Assembly (NCBI GenBank): GCA_037447655.1
Contig: JBBHKE010001501.1
Location: 259,115 to 323,114, forward strand
Length of the DNA: 64,000 nt
Direction of reading: 5' to 3'
Origin: Zygnema cylindricum
Taxonomy: Eukaryota > Streptophyta > Zygnematophyceae > Zygnematales > Zygnemataceae
The notes under the pieces are model-generated. The model saw nothing but the letters and a program-made list of their open reading frames with translations. It searched no databases and was not told where the DNA came from. The stretch's first letter is position 1. Every line of letters begins with the position of its first letter. This document shows, piece after piece, positions 1 to 11,430 of the stretch. A program made the translations under genes and the position numbers.

Positions 1-1701
1 CTCCTGACCACTCCGTAACTGTCACATAAAACAAAAAATATTTCACTGAATTTAACCCAAAACTTCACTTACAGTGGTGAAGCATCTCTCAACGGGAAGC
101 AGCAAAAACAAAACAGAATCCCACAAAACAAAAAAATGAAAAGAGGGACCGGAACTGGCAGAGCATAAAACAGAGACAAAACTCCAACACCCATTAAGAT
201 AACCTTACAATAATGCCAAAAAAAAACTTTTCGCAATTTTCCTGTCCCGAACATGTATATGGCAGCTCAACTTTGCTTCTGAGGTTTCATAGTCAAGGGA
301 AAAAAAGGGACACAAAATCTGAAAAGCCCCCTTTTCAAACACTCCACTGCTCTTCATAAGTCTTAGACCCCATAGCGGTGTGTCTGAGATTTCATTGATC
401 GCCTTAAATAACTTCAGTTCTACTTCATTCAAGTTGAAGAAACAATTACTAGTAGGGCCTAAAACAGAGGCATACGCACCAGCAACAAACTGGTGCTGAA
501 GACCGGAAACGAAATCATTCGTAGATTGTCCACAAACACAAAACCAACACACAGCCAAAATTACATCAGCCTCATCATACGGAACAAACAAATACAACAT
601 TATCCCCAAGACCAACATTTGTCAGTCCATATTTCAAATCCTTCCAAGGAGAGTTGTTATTAAAGAAAAGATAGGAAAACAGTGAAGCTAAAGTAAACCA
701 CCTTTAGTCCAGCATAAACACGACCCTGTTTTATCTACAGGCTTGATTCAGATGCCATCGAGTTATCTACCATGGTCATTTAACACACGTAAGCACACTC
801 TAGAGAAAACAGCCTACGGCACATGTACAAAGCAATCCTTCTTAACATATTTCCAAGAAAATATCATATTTCCAAGAAAATATCTGCAATGTTTCCAGCT
901 CCAAATGTGCGGGCTCTCTGTCATGCAAAAAGTCATCTCTACTGCAACAATGTCACTAAAAGTACACTACGGAAACACAATTGGAGCCTGAGAACACACT
1001 TCAAGATATACTTTTTTGCCTAGAGTAATGGAGCAACATTTTTGAGATTTCAAATTGCCAAAGTATTTCCTCATTTGAAGAACTCTGTGCAGACAGTTTT
1101 CACTATACAGATGGAGGGGATGAATCATAAAAATGACGTGAATCGATAAACGCATGTATGCTATGTACATTATTTTCATGAAGCTTTAGGAGACAACCAC
1201 AATATAGAACGGAGACCAATAAGGGGCATAATGAGTACGAACTTTATGTCGTCAGATCAACATTCCTAATAGCAAGTTTGACATAAAAAAAAGTGTAAGA
1301 AATGTACAGACATTTATTGGGATTTATTCTGTCACGAAAGTTGCCTTGCCGACTTAGTCACTCTGATCTTGAGAGGGCGCCAGAAAACTCCAGGCCGTTT
1401 ATACCAAAAGACATATAATTTACATTTTCTTGGAATAAGTGGCAAGATTTAAATTTGTATTCAACAACCAATAACTATCGCCGGTTCAAAATAAGCATCC
1501 ACACGCAAGAGACCCTCATTCAGCTTGTATCGAGAGAGTCGTCAACACTCCAATGCTGTTTGTATTCACTAAAAAGCTGCTGAAAAATTATATAGGAGGC
1601 TCACCATGGAAGATTGACATTATCAAAAGGTTACCAGTCATCCCCAAACTCCTTCACAACCATAAGTCAAAACAATGTCTAACTGTCTTGCTGACTTTCA
1701 C
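1..1701 (-). other. Probable intron of the lyase gene; no exon recognised
   Basis: On the minus strand this follows the GTGAAAG donor at the end of lyase exon 10. I searched for the next conserved block (Trp-x-Gly-Gly, then the SPTIAGSRPG-like segment) and did not find it. A 137-codon open frame at 205-618 on the minus strand matches nothing I know and is left unassigned. Confidence 0.5.
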
Positions 1702-4700
1702 CTGTCTGAGCTGGTGATGACGATACAGAACGACACTGCTGCCTTTCGGTCCAAGACCATATTTGTGTGTATCCACGGACATGGAAGTGACTCCAGGAAC
1801 TTCAAAATCAAATGGAGGGATGGGATACCTGGGATAAATTCAGGCCAAACTTCGATCATTAATCTGCATTGTATTCTGAGTGTTGTGCAGCACTCTATAG
1901 TTGCCTCAGAACCATAATCTGACTCAAGTGACGACAGGACTGTGACAAGCTTATGTTTTGCTATTTTGGATTATTACACCAAGAGAATGTGGACCAAAGT
2001 TGTAATCAGATCTAATACCTTTGATGATTTAACATATCTGCTTGCAGCAAGCATTTTTAGCCAGCAAGTGCCATGGTTGTGTTGCTCCCAGAAGAATATT
2101 AGTGAAAGTAGCATAATTAAATAAAAGCGTTTTCAACCATCTGAAAGTACGAAACAATAAACACAACCCTGAATAACAAAAGTACCAGCTGCAAAATAAA
2201 CAATGAGCTAACTAAAACCCCTGAGAACTGAGGACTGCTTACCCCAACTTCCGACAAAATGGAAGCACAAATCCGCCAAGACAGAGATCGACATGCAAAC
2301 AAATTCCCTTCTTCAAAGCGAGAGCTCCCAATTCCTGCTCCCATCAGTTACTGGTGGCAACTCTTCAGAATGTACTGCCTGTAAACCAAGCAGGTATTCT
2401 TTGACAAAAGAGTCCAGTATATTATACCAATATTTTATACCAATCGCCTTCAGTGAATGCAACATCAACAGTGGATGCACTACCATAAAAAAAAATTGAG
2501 GCCAGAAACTGACACGAGTAGACTACGACAAAAGACGGAAAAAAATTTATTCAATATGTTATTGAAAGAAGTACATCACCTCGATTGGGTCAACAACACC
2601 ATGCGGAAATCCAGGAGCAGAACCCACAATCTGCACAATGGAAGAATCTAACCACAAGTTATACATATTTAACAATTCCTCCCACACAATCCGTCAACTA
2701 AGATAAGATCCCCTTGGACAATTCCCGCTAGGTTCATACAGTTCAAATTCTTCCAAGTTCATGCAAGTTCATGAATGTTAGAGTGCCCCTTATCAGGTTT
2801 TAACAACAAGCTAAGACTTTGAAACCCCTTCGACCTACGAGCCCACTTTGTCTGGTTGACACTAGATGGCCCGCTAGCCCCCCTGTGGGTATACTACCGG
2901 TAAAGGCTACACCGTGAATCGCTATTAGCTTTAAGAAATAATTTGAATAAGGACTGAATTCGTATTAATAATTCCATTTACAGTCCGAATGGCATAAACG
3001 ATTGTGAACCGTTTGTTATAGCCTTATAGCCTGAATTCGTGTTAAGAACATACATACATATAACACTATTTTTTAGTTGTGTATCGAGAGCCTCTTGCCG
3101 ATATTAAATATTTTTTTTTTTCACCTACCGATAATCGATTTATCGGCGGTATATCGAGAAGGCTAATATCGCGATCAAATTACGATATATCGCGATAAGT
3201 TATCGGGTCCATAACTATCGCGATACCTCCGTACGCTGGTTTGCCGAAAAAAAATCAAAACCCCACCCCCGCCCCCTTCGAAAAGGGGGGGGGGGGGTGT
3301 TCCTCCGTACGTTTTTCCGTACTGAAGCTGTGAGGACACCCACCACCACCAAATATATCGGGATAATTTTTGTTGGTCCAGGAGTGATATATCGGGCCAC
3401 TGACCGTTCGATTATCGCGATAAGAAATTTCCCAATACAACACTACTATTTTTGTGTTCAGAGGGTAAAATAAACCGAGGAGGAATTAATATTATTAAAG
3501 CCACTAGCAATTCACGGTGTATGGAAGCATAACCTAAACACCAATATTCATGGTCAACATGTAATAGCTCATTGGAAAGCTCTTTTGAAAGATAAATCAA
3601 GGAAACTAAAAAAAACAATTTTTAAATTGTGAAATGAATACGAAAAAATCCACAACTGCAAAAAAAAAAAACAGCAAAAAACACACGAGACACTTTATAA
3701 AAAATCAAAAACTAGAATGAAATTGGTGTGCAGATATTGTAATCATGAAGTACATAGGAAATTTAGAAGGAACTCTCAAAAGAAAAGAATTGGGAAATTG
3801 GGCTTTTATGAAGCTTGCATTTGTGATACAACTCTAAATCACCTGATTATTCTTCTATTCTGCATAAATACTTATATCCTTTTAAAAAAATACATACAAA
3901 TCTGATTGGTCGTCGACCTACAAACGTGTAAAAGAGGAAAATACCAAAATATCTACATGAGTTTTTAAAAATCACCATACAATCAGATAATGATTTATAG
4001 AGTAAGATTTTGTTGGAAAAAGAATGGAATATGCAATACTCGGACTATCTAGTGGAATAAAAAATCCAAAACCCTGACACTGACCATGATAGTATTTTTG
4101 TTGACAAGCCTCCTGATGGCTTGGACATCTGCACGGTAATCCTCCATTACCGAGGCTCGCCGAAGTCTAATACCAAAATACTCCGCAGCTTTATCATAGG
4201 CTGAGTGAGCAGACTCCGCAATAATCCTGAAACTCATCCCAACAACAACAAAAAGTGTGGATAATGGCAGGCAAAGACGTGACCACGGACACACAGACCT
4301 TTACCTCACAACCTGAATGCTACACAATACTTCTCACTTGCCTTGATCTGAAACACTTTGGTGAACATCTCAGCCTTTCAACAAGACCAAGTATCCATAT
4401 TTTCTTGCTGAACTTGTGTATCCTAGAAGAGTTCCCTTGGTGCAAACCTCAAACAATGTGTGACCTACCCTGGGCCATTCCACTGGCATCTCACATTTCA
4501 GGCTCCCATATATTTTTTGTAGCACGCATGAAGTCCCTTGTAGCCTTAACTGCCATTAGAATACTCTCCGAGCCACCGCTTGTCATGTTTCCACAAACCT
4601 GCCCCCCTGATAGGCTTGATTTTGCTCCTAAAAGGGAGGCTGTCATGGCTACAACTTCTGCTTCAAATTGTGTCACACTTGGAAAGACATCAGGATGAAG

Positions 4701-7167
4701 GGGATTCGCATGGGAGAACCTGACAAGAAACAAACAAAAATTCAGATGAGGCAGAAGACGTACGGCGTCAAATGACAAATGAGCCTGACTGTTTTAAAAA
4801 AAAAGGGTTTTGGATGCAAATAATCCAGGTAAAGAGACACATATTCCACTAAAAATGAAAATCATGTGTTTAACAAAACAGGTCAGTTCCTGCAAAATGT
4901 AAGCAATTGCATCTACAGTTGATTTGTGCCCAAAGTACCTGGTGATCCCACTGCAACATATTGCTTCCAATTGTAAATGCATTGCTATGACCTGGGCAAG
5001 CAAGACTAAATTGGAACCTCTTTGGCATTGTTATGTCAAAAGTTGTACACAAAGCGGCAAGCATAGATGTTACAAACCCTGTTTGATAATAATCAGCTAA
5101 AAAATTAAAAGTTCATGAGCCAACAGTTTAAAACCATCAGCACACGTCAACCATCGAGCTAGAAAGGAAAGGCACTCACATGAAGTATGCAATGTTCACC
5201 CTTTCTGTGTGTTTTTCGAAGTCAGGACCACCCATGTACCTGTAAACCTTTCAGCATCACTGAATGAGAACATATCTACAAAAGACTTCCGACTATTTCG
5301 AGCATAGTAAATGTAGGTTGCTGATAAGTCACCAATGACTCCAATCTTATGTTTCAGAAAGAAACACACGCAAAACTGTTACCTAAAAAGAAAACAATGG
5401 ATATCTAACAAAGCACAGGACACAATTCCAGCTGCATTAGCAAAACGCTTACACTGTGCCTGAACATTTTCCTTGCCAATTTTTGTCTTGTTTATGAGCT
5501 GCTCCAAGCAGATCAATAACACCATCCTTGAAGCCAACTTTTGGTAGTTCGCTTCTCCGCTGGACCTGCTTGTCTCCAATAGATGCCTTAATTTTGTTGA
5601 TAGCCTGAAGCCAATCACAGTGATACAGGAAGGTTTCAGAAAGTAGACATTATGAGACATCAACAAAGGAAAAAGTGGAATGATTTAAATAAGAATTACT
5701 TATCCTGTCCGATGAACAGATCATCCTGAACTATTCCTGAGTTATGAATAAAATTAAACGTTCTAAAAAGAAGCAAACATTTACAATTAGCTGGGATCAT
5801 AATCAAGCAGTTCAAATCACAAACCAAGACATTTAAACTGGCGCTTTAACTTACAAAATCGTCAGAGAGAAAAAAGCATAATTCAGAAAATCTCATCCTG
5901 TAGCTAATGAAACAGAAGCATGTTTCCATGTAGCTAAACCTATGGTCATGTGCAAAAAAATGCCTTACCTTTTCCTGCTCTTTTTTTATGAAAGCGGCAA
6001 CTCCAGGAACACTCCTGCATAGCATTGCAGGGCCTATGATTTCAAAATCAATTTAATGCACCTGTGTACCCAATATCATCGTCTGCACAGCAAATACTTT
6101 CATGTGTGGTACATAGACAGTCTAAACATGTTTTTTATAACTACAACACCAACATTTCTAAGGTGACGTATTTTCTTTCTAAAATAAAGGTTTGCACAAA
6201 AACACTGAAACAAAAACCAAAACTTACGGTACATACATGCATGAAGACTTGTTCCAAAACTCATAAAAGTAAACAAACAAGTGAAACACTCATTAAAAGT
6301 TAAAAAAAAGGCCGTGAAAAACAACTGGAGGTTGTAAACTGCTTACCTCACTATCTTGAATAGTAATGATGTAATCATGCTCTTGAATCCTGCAGGTAGC
6401 AAGATGACGTTAACAAAAGTAGTCAACCAAGGGAAGCAAAAAAAAATGAAACAAAAATTAAGAAATTAACAGGCACCAGAAGTTTGACTTTGACTATTAT
6501 AGTGCTAGCAACCTAGCTGGTTCAGGTGAGTCGCAACAACTTGCCGCTCCTCCTCCCTCCCTCCCCCTCTCTCTCTCCCCTTTACTCTCCCTCCACCACT
6601 TTACAGTTCTATGTAACATAATCTCCCGGTGAAAAAAAATCACTTCTATTCGAGAATTTCACTAACCACCTGACTCTCTGTGACAGAATTGTCTGTCAGT
6701 AAAAATTGCACCTGGAAAACTTGCCATTGGATTTTTTGGTTCTGCAATCGTTACACGTGCACAAACATTACGGCAAATGTTTTGGATGCTACACGCCAGC
6801 GATTCCACATCAATCCATACCAGCTCTGCTCCAAACACACGTTTATGTCTACATGCTACAACATACCTTTAAATTTCAACCCCCCAAAATGCAACTGAAA
6901 TACAACCAAAATGCAGTCATGCATGTATTATGCCTCTACTGTGTCCAATGAAGTGTCATACTTTGCCACATCAGCAAAAGATGCAGTCTCACCGCCTGAC
7001 AGCAGCACCCGCAAGACTTTAGCTGCACGGGTGAGCAGCAGAGCAGCCAGCAGCGCCCCCAGCACCAGCTGCAGCGGCTCCACTTCCGCCAGCCGGGCAT
7101 TCACTGCGCGGCGGGAAGCTTGCGCCCAAAACAGCGTCTCGTAGAGACATTCCCTACAAGCATCCAT
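1702..7167 (-). CDS. DPL1/SGPL1-like: Sphingosine-1-phosphate lyase, 5' ten exons (C-terminal exons lie beyond the left edge)
   Basis: The enzyme is a PLP-dependent ER-membrane lyase that cleaves long-chain-base phosphates to an aldehyde plus phosphoethanolamine, the exit step of sphingolipid breakdown. Exons, 5' to 3' on the minus strand: 7167-6993, 6389-6347, 6014-5969, 5604-5453, 5239-5180, 4719-4495, 4226-4085, 2630-2580, 2334-2243, 1828-1702. All introns are GT-AG, every phase matches, and the 1113 nt translate to 371 residues with no stop. The start ATG is at 7167. Residues about 31-52 ([20 protein letters not shown]) are the single N-terminal membrane anchor and resemble plant lyases. 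Family motifs follow in order: [82 protein letters not shown], and VDTHKYG, whose Lys (residue 351) binds PLP. Roughly the last third of the family (from the EWSGG region on) is not found in 1-1701, so that intron probably continues off the window. Confidence 0.93.
3074..3445. mobile_element. hAT-like MITE copy 1 (short form), in lyase intron 7
   Basis: 372 bp. The left end reads TAGTTGTGTATCG and the right end ATACAACACTA, degenerate inverted repeats of the family terminus TAGTGTTGTGTATCGG. It is flanked by an exact 8-bp duplication CTATTTTT (3066-3073 and 3446-3453). The interior has the family's ATATATCGG, TATCGCGATA and GGACCAACAAA blocks in inverse orientation to copies 2 and 3. The 8-bp target duplication and the TAGNG-type terminus are hAT hallmarks. 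No transposase is encoded. It contains a G-run of about 13 near 3290. It lies in the 1.45-kb intron between lyase exons 7 and 8. Confidence 0.85.
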
Positions 7168-7455
7168 AGTCCTCTCAAATTCTCGCCCTTCTCCCACACT
7201 TGCTCCCATGTAGAGAGGTAAAAAAAATTGAAAATTTGAAATACTTGTAACGGGCTTTGTTTGTTTACGCTTGTTCTGCTTACGGATAACGGAAATGTGG
7301 AAAACGATACGGTACAATCGACCTCGCTTCTAGTACTTGCCCCACTTGGGGCCAAAACCGCCCACACCGAACTGACCTGGCTTTCCGGCAGCTCGTTTAA
7401 GCATCTTCTTAAGGTCCAACTGGGCTTCCTTCGGTTCGGTCGACTTAACCAGAAC
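7168..7455 (-). repeat. 5' flank of the lyase gene; unit duplicated at 9640-9729 plus 11235-11430
   Basis: The segment from about 7184 to 7455 lies immediately upstream of the lyase start codon and recurs almost intact further right, split there by a TIR element. On the minus strand it holds a short open frame (see 7345-7455). It probably contains the lyase 5' UTR or promoter, but no TATA box or start site could be fixed. Confidence 0.7.
7345..7455 (-). CDS. Possible last exon of an unrecognised small protein
   Basis: In one minus-strand frame the segment reads about 37 residues (STEPKEAQLDLKKMLKRAAG..., ending GGFGPKWGKY) and stops at TAG, 7345-7347. An ATG with MAEGSG lies just upstream (about 7480) but is out of frame through TTAAG, which could be a splice acceptor or a one-base indel. 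The paralogous copy near 11290-11420 has an extra base and in-frame stops, so that copy is dead. The basic, glycine-rich end looks protein-like, but no family was recognised and expression is not shown. Confidence 0.3.
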
Positions 7456-7529
7456 CTTCGGCCATGGTTGCCTGATATCGTTTTCCAGCTTTCTTTTTCC
7501 TTATCTGCCACCGATTACAGCGTGCAGAT

Positions 7530-8390
7530 AATCAAAAGAAAGGATTTTCCAAGACCTTTCTACTAATACTCAAATCACCTCTTTCCGCTCTTTCTTTTTC
7601 ACCCAAATCCGGCCTATAAGATTCGGCCGCCTTTCTACTTTCGTTTTTTTTGGTTTTTTCACGTGTAATTTTACTTCCCTCTAGTCAGCAGAGGAACGCT
7701 TCAGTACATAATATCTTTCCAGGTGTCCGGCTGCCTTTCCACGGTCTCTTTTGTGATGTTATAAGGTGCCAAAGTAGAAAAAGAAGCCATCTCGGCCATA
7801 GCTTCCTGCTAAGGTTTTTCTTTCTTCCCTTCGTCAATCCAGCGCCGAATTTGGCGTGCGACGGCTCTAAAGAAAGTATTTTCAACACCTTTTCTACCAG
7901 TGGGTAAATTAGCGCCGTTCTTTTACTCGTTCTCTCTTAATCGGAACTGTCACTTTCGGCCGATTTTCATTTTTCTTTTCACGGCCATCTCCTATCATCT
8001 TTGCCGCCTAATTTGGCGTGCCAGCCTCTTCCGTAAAATTCAGTTTGTGTTGCTTTAACTCCTTTTTTACTTGGCGGCCTTCCTTCGACCATCGTTTCCT
8101 GTTAGGGTTTTTTGCCCTTCTTTTTGTGTATCCGGCTTCGACTTTGGCATGCACATACTCTAAAGAATGAATTTTTCAAGAACTTTCTATTAGTGGGGAA
8201 TCAGCCTCATCCGTTTTTTCCTTTTCACTAGTTGGATCTGCCTCTTTCGCCTGACTCTTTCGCCTGACTTCCTTCTTACTTTTTGTGGCCACCTCCTACC
8301 ATCTTGGCCGCCCAATTTGGCGTGCCATTAGTCGGGCATCGACATTTCTGCACTTAATACTTTCGTACGTCACGATCAGCTCGTGACTGA
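7530..8390 (+). repeat. Tandem 5' monomers (about 300 bp) upstream of a non-LTR retrotransposon ORF
   Basis: Three imperfect units repeat with a period of about 300 bp. Recurring landmarks are TTTCTA(C/T)TAGTGGG-like at about 7555, 7890 and 8190; AATTTGGCGTGC at about 7848, 8007 and 8310; and the block CATCTCCTATCATCTTTGCC at 7985 versus 8290. The array ends just before the zinc-finger ORF. It resembles the promoter monomers at the 5' end of rodent L1 elements and may do the same job here; that role is inference. Confidence 0.55.
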
Positions 8391-8395
8391 AGGAA

Positions 8396-9640
8396 TTGCT
8401 TTTTAGTCGTCGGCCTTCCACAGCTTCCGCCACTGCTTCCCACTGGCAACAAAGGCTTTTTGGGCAAATTTCGCCATCTCGACATCCCCTTCCTCTCTCC
8501 TCCTATGGCCCCTCACAAGCGGCGGGCGTCGCGCTCCCCCTCACCATCTTCTTCGGAATGTGCTCGGCCTCGATTGAAAATCTCAGATGAGATCCTTACC
8601 CCTCCACAACATCCCTCCCAAACCATCAATGCCCCCCTCCCCACCTTACCCCTACCCGCATGTACCCTTCCCTCCATGACAACCCAAACCCATATGAGGA
8701 AGCACATTTTGTTCAGTGTGTGCCCCTCCTAGCTCCTACGAACCCTATTCCATCCCCATCTTCATGCCTAGAGCCTCCCCCTAATCCTCTTCATCCTTAC
8801 CGTCCCCCCCATTTTGAGGAGCATTCTCAACCTTCGCATCCGCACTTGCATGTCCACCCAACCGCCCCTATTGTTGCTCCTGCGGCTCTTTCACTCACCG
8901 AGCTTGCTTGGACTCCCCCATCAAATCATAGCCCTCTTAGGGTGCCGTGCCCTCAATGTGGGAAGTTGTATGTTGCGGGGGGGGGGTTTGTCGCGACATT
9001 TGAAGTCTTGTCCTCTCACTCCTAAAGGAATTCCACCCCCCACTAAAGGCCATCCTCCTCCCTCAAGTGTCCGCCAACAACCGTCTTCTACTGATTGGGA
9101 CTATGTTCGACGCTTAGACGTCTTTGGGTGTTACCACCTAGGTTATCCTCGGCCTAGGCTCTACACTCGTATTGCGAACCATCTTCGTGAATCTGTCCAA
9201 ACGGCTTTTGGACTCCCTTTCACTTTATTGGCCGTCGACATCACCAACGACGTGGCTTGGCATTTACTTTTCTGATTCCCACTTTGGGTTCTGGTTTGCC
9301 ACGAAGGGGCAGGGCGAGCGGGGCTCGTGAGACTAAAGCGTGGTGTCAACAGTTTTTCAGAGAGGATTGGGAGTCCTTGCAACATGAGCATACAGATCTT
9401 CTCATCAGTCTTTCTATGTGCCCCCCTCGACGTCGTGCCCCGCTCCCAAGCTCAACGGCTAGGTTGCATCGGGCGGTCCACCTTGGTCGTTCTGGCGAAT
9501 ATTCTCAAGCTGCTCGTGCTCTTCGACCTTTCCAACCATCTTCGTCTTCCAAGGCGACGGTCGAGGCCTTACGTGTATTACATCTTCCGGCTCCTGAAGA
9601 GATCCTCCTGTTCGTGGAAGTCCATGATCCTCTTAAATCG
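8396..9640 (+). pseudogene. Zinc-finger non-LTR retrotransposon, N-terminal ORF fragment (frameshifted)
   Basis: The frame from about 8504 (MAPHKRRASRSPSPSS) begins with a Pro/Ser-rich region, then a CCHC/CCHH finger of the form CPQCGK-(x)-GLSRHLKSC at about 8948-9015, then a segment with DITNDVAWHLL and LPRRGRASGARETKAW. It ends with EYSQAARALRPFQPSSSSKA and EALRVLHLPAPEE. This last block is the linker often seen just before the reverse transcriptase of zinc-finger LINE-like elements. The frame breaks at a 10-G run (about 8979) and at a TTTT run (about 9270). Reverse transcriptase and endonuclease are absent: the sequence switches at about 9640 to the duplicated lyase flank. Clade assignment (R2/NeSL-like) is tentative. 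Confidence 0.55.
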
Positions 9641-9729
9641 TTCGCCCTTCTCCCACACTTGCTCCCATGTAGAGGTAAAAAAAATTGAAAATTTGAATTA
9701 CTTTTAACGGGCTTTGTTTATTAACGCTA
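9640..9729. repeat. First part of the duplicated lyase 5' flank
   Basis: This is a near copy of 7184-7270 (shared CGCCCTTCTCCCACACTTGC and ATTGAAAATTTGAA). It continues at 11235 after the inserted TIR element, so the intact segment at 7184-7455 acts as the empty site. Confidence 0.8.
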
Positions 9730-11234
9730 CACCGCGAATCGTAATTAGAGTAATGAAAAAATTAGAGTAAAAAAACAAAAAAACAATTAGAGTAATTGAC
9801 ACTAATTTATGTGATAGAGCTTTTTCAACTATGAAGTTTACTCTAATTTATTTAGTTATTCTATATTGGGTTATGTCGGCGAAAATTATGTGCGCGATAA
9901 TTATGATCACTAAATTAAGTAAACGTACAAAATGTGTCAGTCCGATATAGTATTGACGTCATTATGACGCTAATAATATTTGTCGCATTGAATGTCAGTT
10001 AATGTTCACACTGACGACGATGCTGTCGACGGACGAGAGTTATGCGAACGGCTTTTTTTCGATGTGATTGATTTTTTATGTTTAGTGCCGTTTCACGTGC
10101 GAGCAAGATTCTATTAAATCATTATTTGTAGTGTTGTGTATCGGTAAAAAACTTATCGCGATAACACCGATACCAATAGCTATCGGTTATCGAACGGTCA
10201 GAGGTTCCAATATATCGGTCTGGGACCAACAAATTCCATATCAGCGATAACTTAAAAAATATATAGTATGCATAAGATAGTACTTTATAACATACTGTAT
10301 TATTTTATTGATTTTATATAGCGTGGCATGCCACGTATGAAAATTTGTTCCATTACATTTTAACTGCAATCTATTACGGTAAACGCAGCACATAAACGCT
10401 GGCCGGTTAACTGAACAAAAAGTTTACAGCGACGTACGTAAATTTACTAACAAACTGGTGAGCATGGAACTGGAAAAGGACGACGGACACAAAAGTACAA
10501 CGAACGCAAAATAACATTCTGCGCGCCGCCGGAATCGAGCGGACGACTTGGAATGAGAAAACACGAACGGACGGGCCAGCGTGAGCGCCGGCATCCCGGA
10601 ATGGCTCTTTTGGCAGCTTTTGCCAAAAAAGCCGACAAATTGACACGTGGCAGGTCCCTAGTGGATCTCAAGGAATTAAGGGACAAAGCCATGGCTTCGG
10701 ATGTGAAAGGTACATCGTTTTTACTGGATCTGTATCATAATCGTACAGATTTCATGGCGGCTACAGTACTTTCTATGCTTGAACACGTCCGGAGAATATG
10801 TCGTACAGTTGAGTGTACAGACTGTACATTTATCTGTACGGTCCGTACAGATATCGCCAATAGTTATCGTTATCGGCATTATCGCCGATAAGTACCCGAT
10901 ATTATCGGCTACTTATCGGCGATAAGACCGATGTCGATATATCGTACCAATATATCGATTATCGGATACCCGAAAAAGGCCCATATCGGTTATCGGCAAA
11001 TCCTTACCGATTATTTGTACCTTTTTACTTATAGAGGTACAATTTTGCACGGTCAGACGTCGTCCGTACTCCACACTATTTAAAAATAACCTATATTAAA
11101 TTTTTTACGCTAGTTAAACCTCACCTAAATTAGAATAATGAAAAAATTAGAATCGATTACTCTATTTGATGTGTTAGAGTCGAAATTTCCAGCGACCGAA
11201 TTAGAGTAATTTACTCTAATTACGATTCGCGGTG
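9730..11234. mobile_element. TA-target TIR element (non-autonomous), nested host of a hAT-like MITE
   Basis: Terminal inverted repeats are CACCGCGAATCGTAATTAGA at the left and its complement, ending ATTCGCGGTG, at 11211-11234. It is flanked by TA on both sides (9728-9729 and 11235-11236). The unoccupied paralogous site is near 7270. The body has repeated ATTAGAGTAA motifs and no coding frame. The TA duplication is consistent with a Tc1/mariner-type target, but the TIR does not match a Stowaway consensus. Of its 1505 bp, 889 bp are the later hAT-like insertion and its duplication. Confidence 0.8.
10129..11009 (+). mobile_element. hAT-like MITE copy 2 (short form)
   Basis: It starts TAGTGTTGTGTATCGG and is flanked by an exact 8-bp repeat ATTATTTG at 10121-10128 and 11010-11017. 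The last 13 bp of the right terminus seen in copy 3 are missing, so the element stops at CTTACCG directly against the target duplication. The ends are rich in TATCG/CGATA palindromes. The middle contains a conserved segment (about 10520-10760) with open frames in both directions but no recognised transposase. Five GTAC sites fall at 10803-10848. Confidence 0.88.
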
Positions 11235-11430
11235 TACTTCTGCTTACGGATAACGGAAATGTGGAAAACGATAATATACGTTCGACCTCGCTTCTAGTAC
11301 TTGGCCCACTTTGGGCCAAAACCGACCACACCGAACTAACCTGGCTTTCCGGCAGCTCGTTTAAGCGATCTCCTTAAAGTCCAACTGAGCTTCCTTCGGA
11401 TCGGTCGACTTAAGAGTCCGTATGAGTGCA
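11235..11430. repeat. Second part of the duplicated lyase 5' flank
   Basis: It matches 7270-7455 (shared GGATAACGGAAATGTGGAAA and TGGCTTTCCGGCAGCTCGTT). The small open frame of the original is broken here by one extra base and by in-frame stops. Confidence 0.8.

Noticed and set aside
205-618. 137-codon open frame on the minus strand
   Set aside because: No recognisable family, no match to the missing lyase C-terminal exons, and it lies in what appears to be a lyase intron.
2911-2940. TACACCGTGAATCG, resembling a TIR of the TA-target family
   Set aside because: No matching inverted end was found nearby, so it is not called as an element.
4255-4698. 147-codon open frame on the plus strand
   Set aside because: It is antisense to lyase exon 6 and the neighbouring intron; the minus-strand reading has full family motifs and correct splice sites.
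10447-10891. Open frames in both directions in the hAT-like MITE middle
   Set aside because: Partly conserved between copies 2 and 3, but no transposase domain could be recognised and the frames are not maintained in the second copy.
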